Part shown: positions 4,767 to 5,782 of the stretch, piece after piece | Position numbering within the stretch: position 1 is the stretch's first letter | How the letters are laid out: every line of letters begins with the position of its first letter | Origin: Minisyncoccota bacterium | GTDB lineage: Bacteria; Patescibacteriota; Minisyncoccia; Phycocordibacterales; JAQTLZ01 | NCBI GenBank assembly: GCA_028710915.1 | Contig: JAQTTF010000044.1 | Location: forward strand, 1-5,782 | Direction of reading: 5' to 3' | Length of the DNA: 5,782 nucleotides | The notes under the pieces: generated by a model | The model's database searches: none | The model's input: the letters and a program-made list of their open reading frames with translations, nothing else | What the model was told of the DNA's origin: nothing | Translations under genes and position numbers: made by a program

Positions 4767-5546
4767 ATGAGTTCATCGACTCCAATTATATGTTTTGGCC
4801 AGCAACCCTGTGGATTTTTCCCGAAGCGATTTTTGTATGCAAAAATACAAACGGCTTTGAAATTACAAAAACAAATTGGAGGGAAAATTATATTTTTCTA
4901 TCACGATTCTGATGCAGATTATCGCGAGACGATTACGATACTAGAAGATTTAAAAACAAAAGAAGTTGGGCGCTTAAATTTTACCCAAGAAAATAAGATT
5001 CAGAAAAAATATTCTCCGCTGTATCAGAAGAAAATTCCAGCTCCGTGGAAAGAAGAAACTTTGCGCAAGCTTCCTCGGTTTGTCAGTAAAAAATCAATCG
5101 ATATTTTTAAAGAAGCGGCTGGGAATAACGCTGCTGATTTTTGTCTTGATATGTATAGGAAGATGGGGCTTCTTGAGGGAATTGAGGTAATGCGCTCATC
5201 TGATAAGGATTTTCGCACTTATGCTTCCGAGCTTTCTGAATTTTATGCAGATGTGCCGTATGAAGGAGAAATTGTGCGAGCAGAAATGCATGAAGGAAAT
5301 CTTCGTCTTCACGAAGGTGGGGGAAAATATTTCACAATTCCGACGCCTTCAATAATTGGAAAATGGCAGAAGAATCCAGGACGTGACGAGCGTTTCCTAT
5401 GGATGCAGTCTGTAATCCATAGTACTCACTATATTGCGGGGGCTGGTGAGAGCGAGTATCTGAAGAAGGAAGATTTTCCAGATGTAGAATTTGTGAATCG
5501 GGAAGCGATCGAAAAAAGCGATTATGCGTACATCGGAGAAATGTGA
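4767..5546 (+). CDS. Short BshC-like protein (putative cysteine-adding enzyme of the bacillithiol family)
   Basis: A 259-residue soluble protein. CFGQQPCGFFPKRFLYAK (9-26) parallels the BshC signature TGQQxGLxxGPLYtxyK; FFYHDSDADYRE (43-54) sits where BshC has its FWxxxxDHDFxE strand end; YIAGAGESEYL (222-232) parallels the late AYVxGPGExxY motif. BshC joins cysteine to glucosaminyl-malate, the last step of bacillithiol synthesis. Full BshC is about 540 residues with a coiled-coil arm; this protein is half that, so it would be a compact Rossmann-core version lacking the arm, with an unproven substrate. The BshB-like gene starts 30 bp downstream, which supports the assignment. No Shine-Dalgarno sequence precedes ATG 4767; TAATAT (4752-4757) could be a second -10 box giving a leaderless mRNA. 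Alternative: another nucleotidyltransferase-like Rossmann enzyme. Confidence 0.5.
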   Translation: MSSSTPIICFGQQPCGFFPKRFLYAKIQTALKLQKQIGGKIIFFYHDSDADYRETITILEDLKTKEVGRLNFTQENKIQKKYSPLYQKKIPAPWKEETLRKLPRFVSKKSIDIFKEAAGNNAADFCLDMYRKMGLLEGIEVMRSSDKDFRTYASELSEFYADVPYEGEIVRAEMHEGNLRLHEGGGKYFTIPTPSIIGKWQKNPGRDERFLWMQSVIHSTHYIAGAGESEYLKKEDFPDVEFVNREAIEKSDYAYIGEM

Positions 5547-5576
5547 TAGGGTAGTATTGAAATCAAATAAAATCAT

Positions 5577-5782
5577 ATGAAAAAAATACTTGTATTCGGT
5601 GCCCATCCTGATGATGTCGAATTCGGCTGCGGCGGACTTCTCATAAAAGAGATAGAAAATGGATCAAAGGTGAAGATCGTCGTCTGCTCGCTTGGAGAGG
5701 CGGGGACGAATGGCACACCGGAAGGGCGAAAAAACGAAGCGGAAGAGGCGGCAAAATTCATTGGCGCTGAAATAGAGTTTAT
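5577..5782 (+). CDS. PIG-L/LmbE family deacetylase, BshB-like, cut by the window end
   Basis: Only the first 68 codons are present. FGAHPDDVEFGCGG (residues 7-20) is the zinc-site signature of PIG-L/LmbE N-acetylglucosamine deacetylases: H10 and D13 should bind zinc and D12 should be the base. The following LGEAGTNGTPEGRKNEAEEA (39-58) is the substrate-loop pattern seen in BshB, MshB and related enzymes, which remove acetate from GlcNAc conjugates and so free the amine that receives cysteine. The start ATG 5577 puts the motif at residue 7, as in the family. No Shine-Dalgarno sequence is present. The gap to the BshC-like stop is 30 bp, so the two are probably one transcript. Whether it acts on GlcNAc-malate, another glycoconjugate or a GlcNAc lipid cannot be told from this end. 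Confidence 0.85.
   Translation, partial: MKKILVFGAHPDDVEFGCGGLLIKEIENGSKVKIVVCSLGEAGTNGTPEGRKNEAEEAAKFIGAEIEF

Overview
The window is bacterial. Seven compact genes lie end to end on the + strand, downstream of about 780 bases with no credible gene. Stop codons are TGA or TAG in the usual sense, so I read it with the standard bacterial code. None of the seven start codons has a Shine-Dalgarno sequence, and several have a -10 box so close to the ATG that the mRNA would be leaderless or nearly so. Together with the small genes, tight packing and mix of distant enzyme homologues, this would suit a Patescibacteria/CPR (Parcubacteria-like) genome. That placement is inference; no marker gene is present.

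Layout. Bases 1-780 are non-coding and unusually rich in perfect or near-perfect hairpins. They include a 21-22 bp stem, a possible pseudoknot or switch, a branched fold, and an exact 25-bp direct repeat whose unit is itself a hairpin. I cannot name a known RNA there. Bases 781-3545 hold four phosphate-handling enzymes: an APH-fold kinase, a small P-loop kinase, a HAD-family hydrolase and a histidine-phosphatase-family protein. The last two depart from the family consensus at a catalytic position. Bases 3571-5782 hold three genes that may form a biosynthetic set: a protein resembling the Dit1/PvcA isonitrile-synthase family, a short protein resembling BshC (the cysteine-adding enzyme of bacillithiol synthesis), and the start of a PIG-L/LmbE deacetylase closest in its motifs to BshB.

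How they may work together. In bacillithiol synthesis BshB deacetylates the GlcNAc-malate made by BshA, and BshC then adds cysteine to the freed amine. A BshC-like and a BshB-like gene 30 bp apart therefore suggest an amine-unmasking plus amine-capping route, with a Dit1/PvcA-like enzyme next to it. The end product cannot be read from this window: no BshA is visible and the deacetylase runs off the end. The four upstream enzymes could handle phosphorylated small molecules, but nothing in the sequence ties them to the downstream set beyond strand and proximity.
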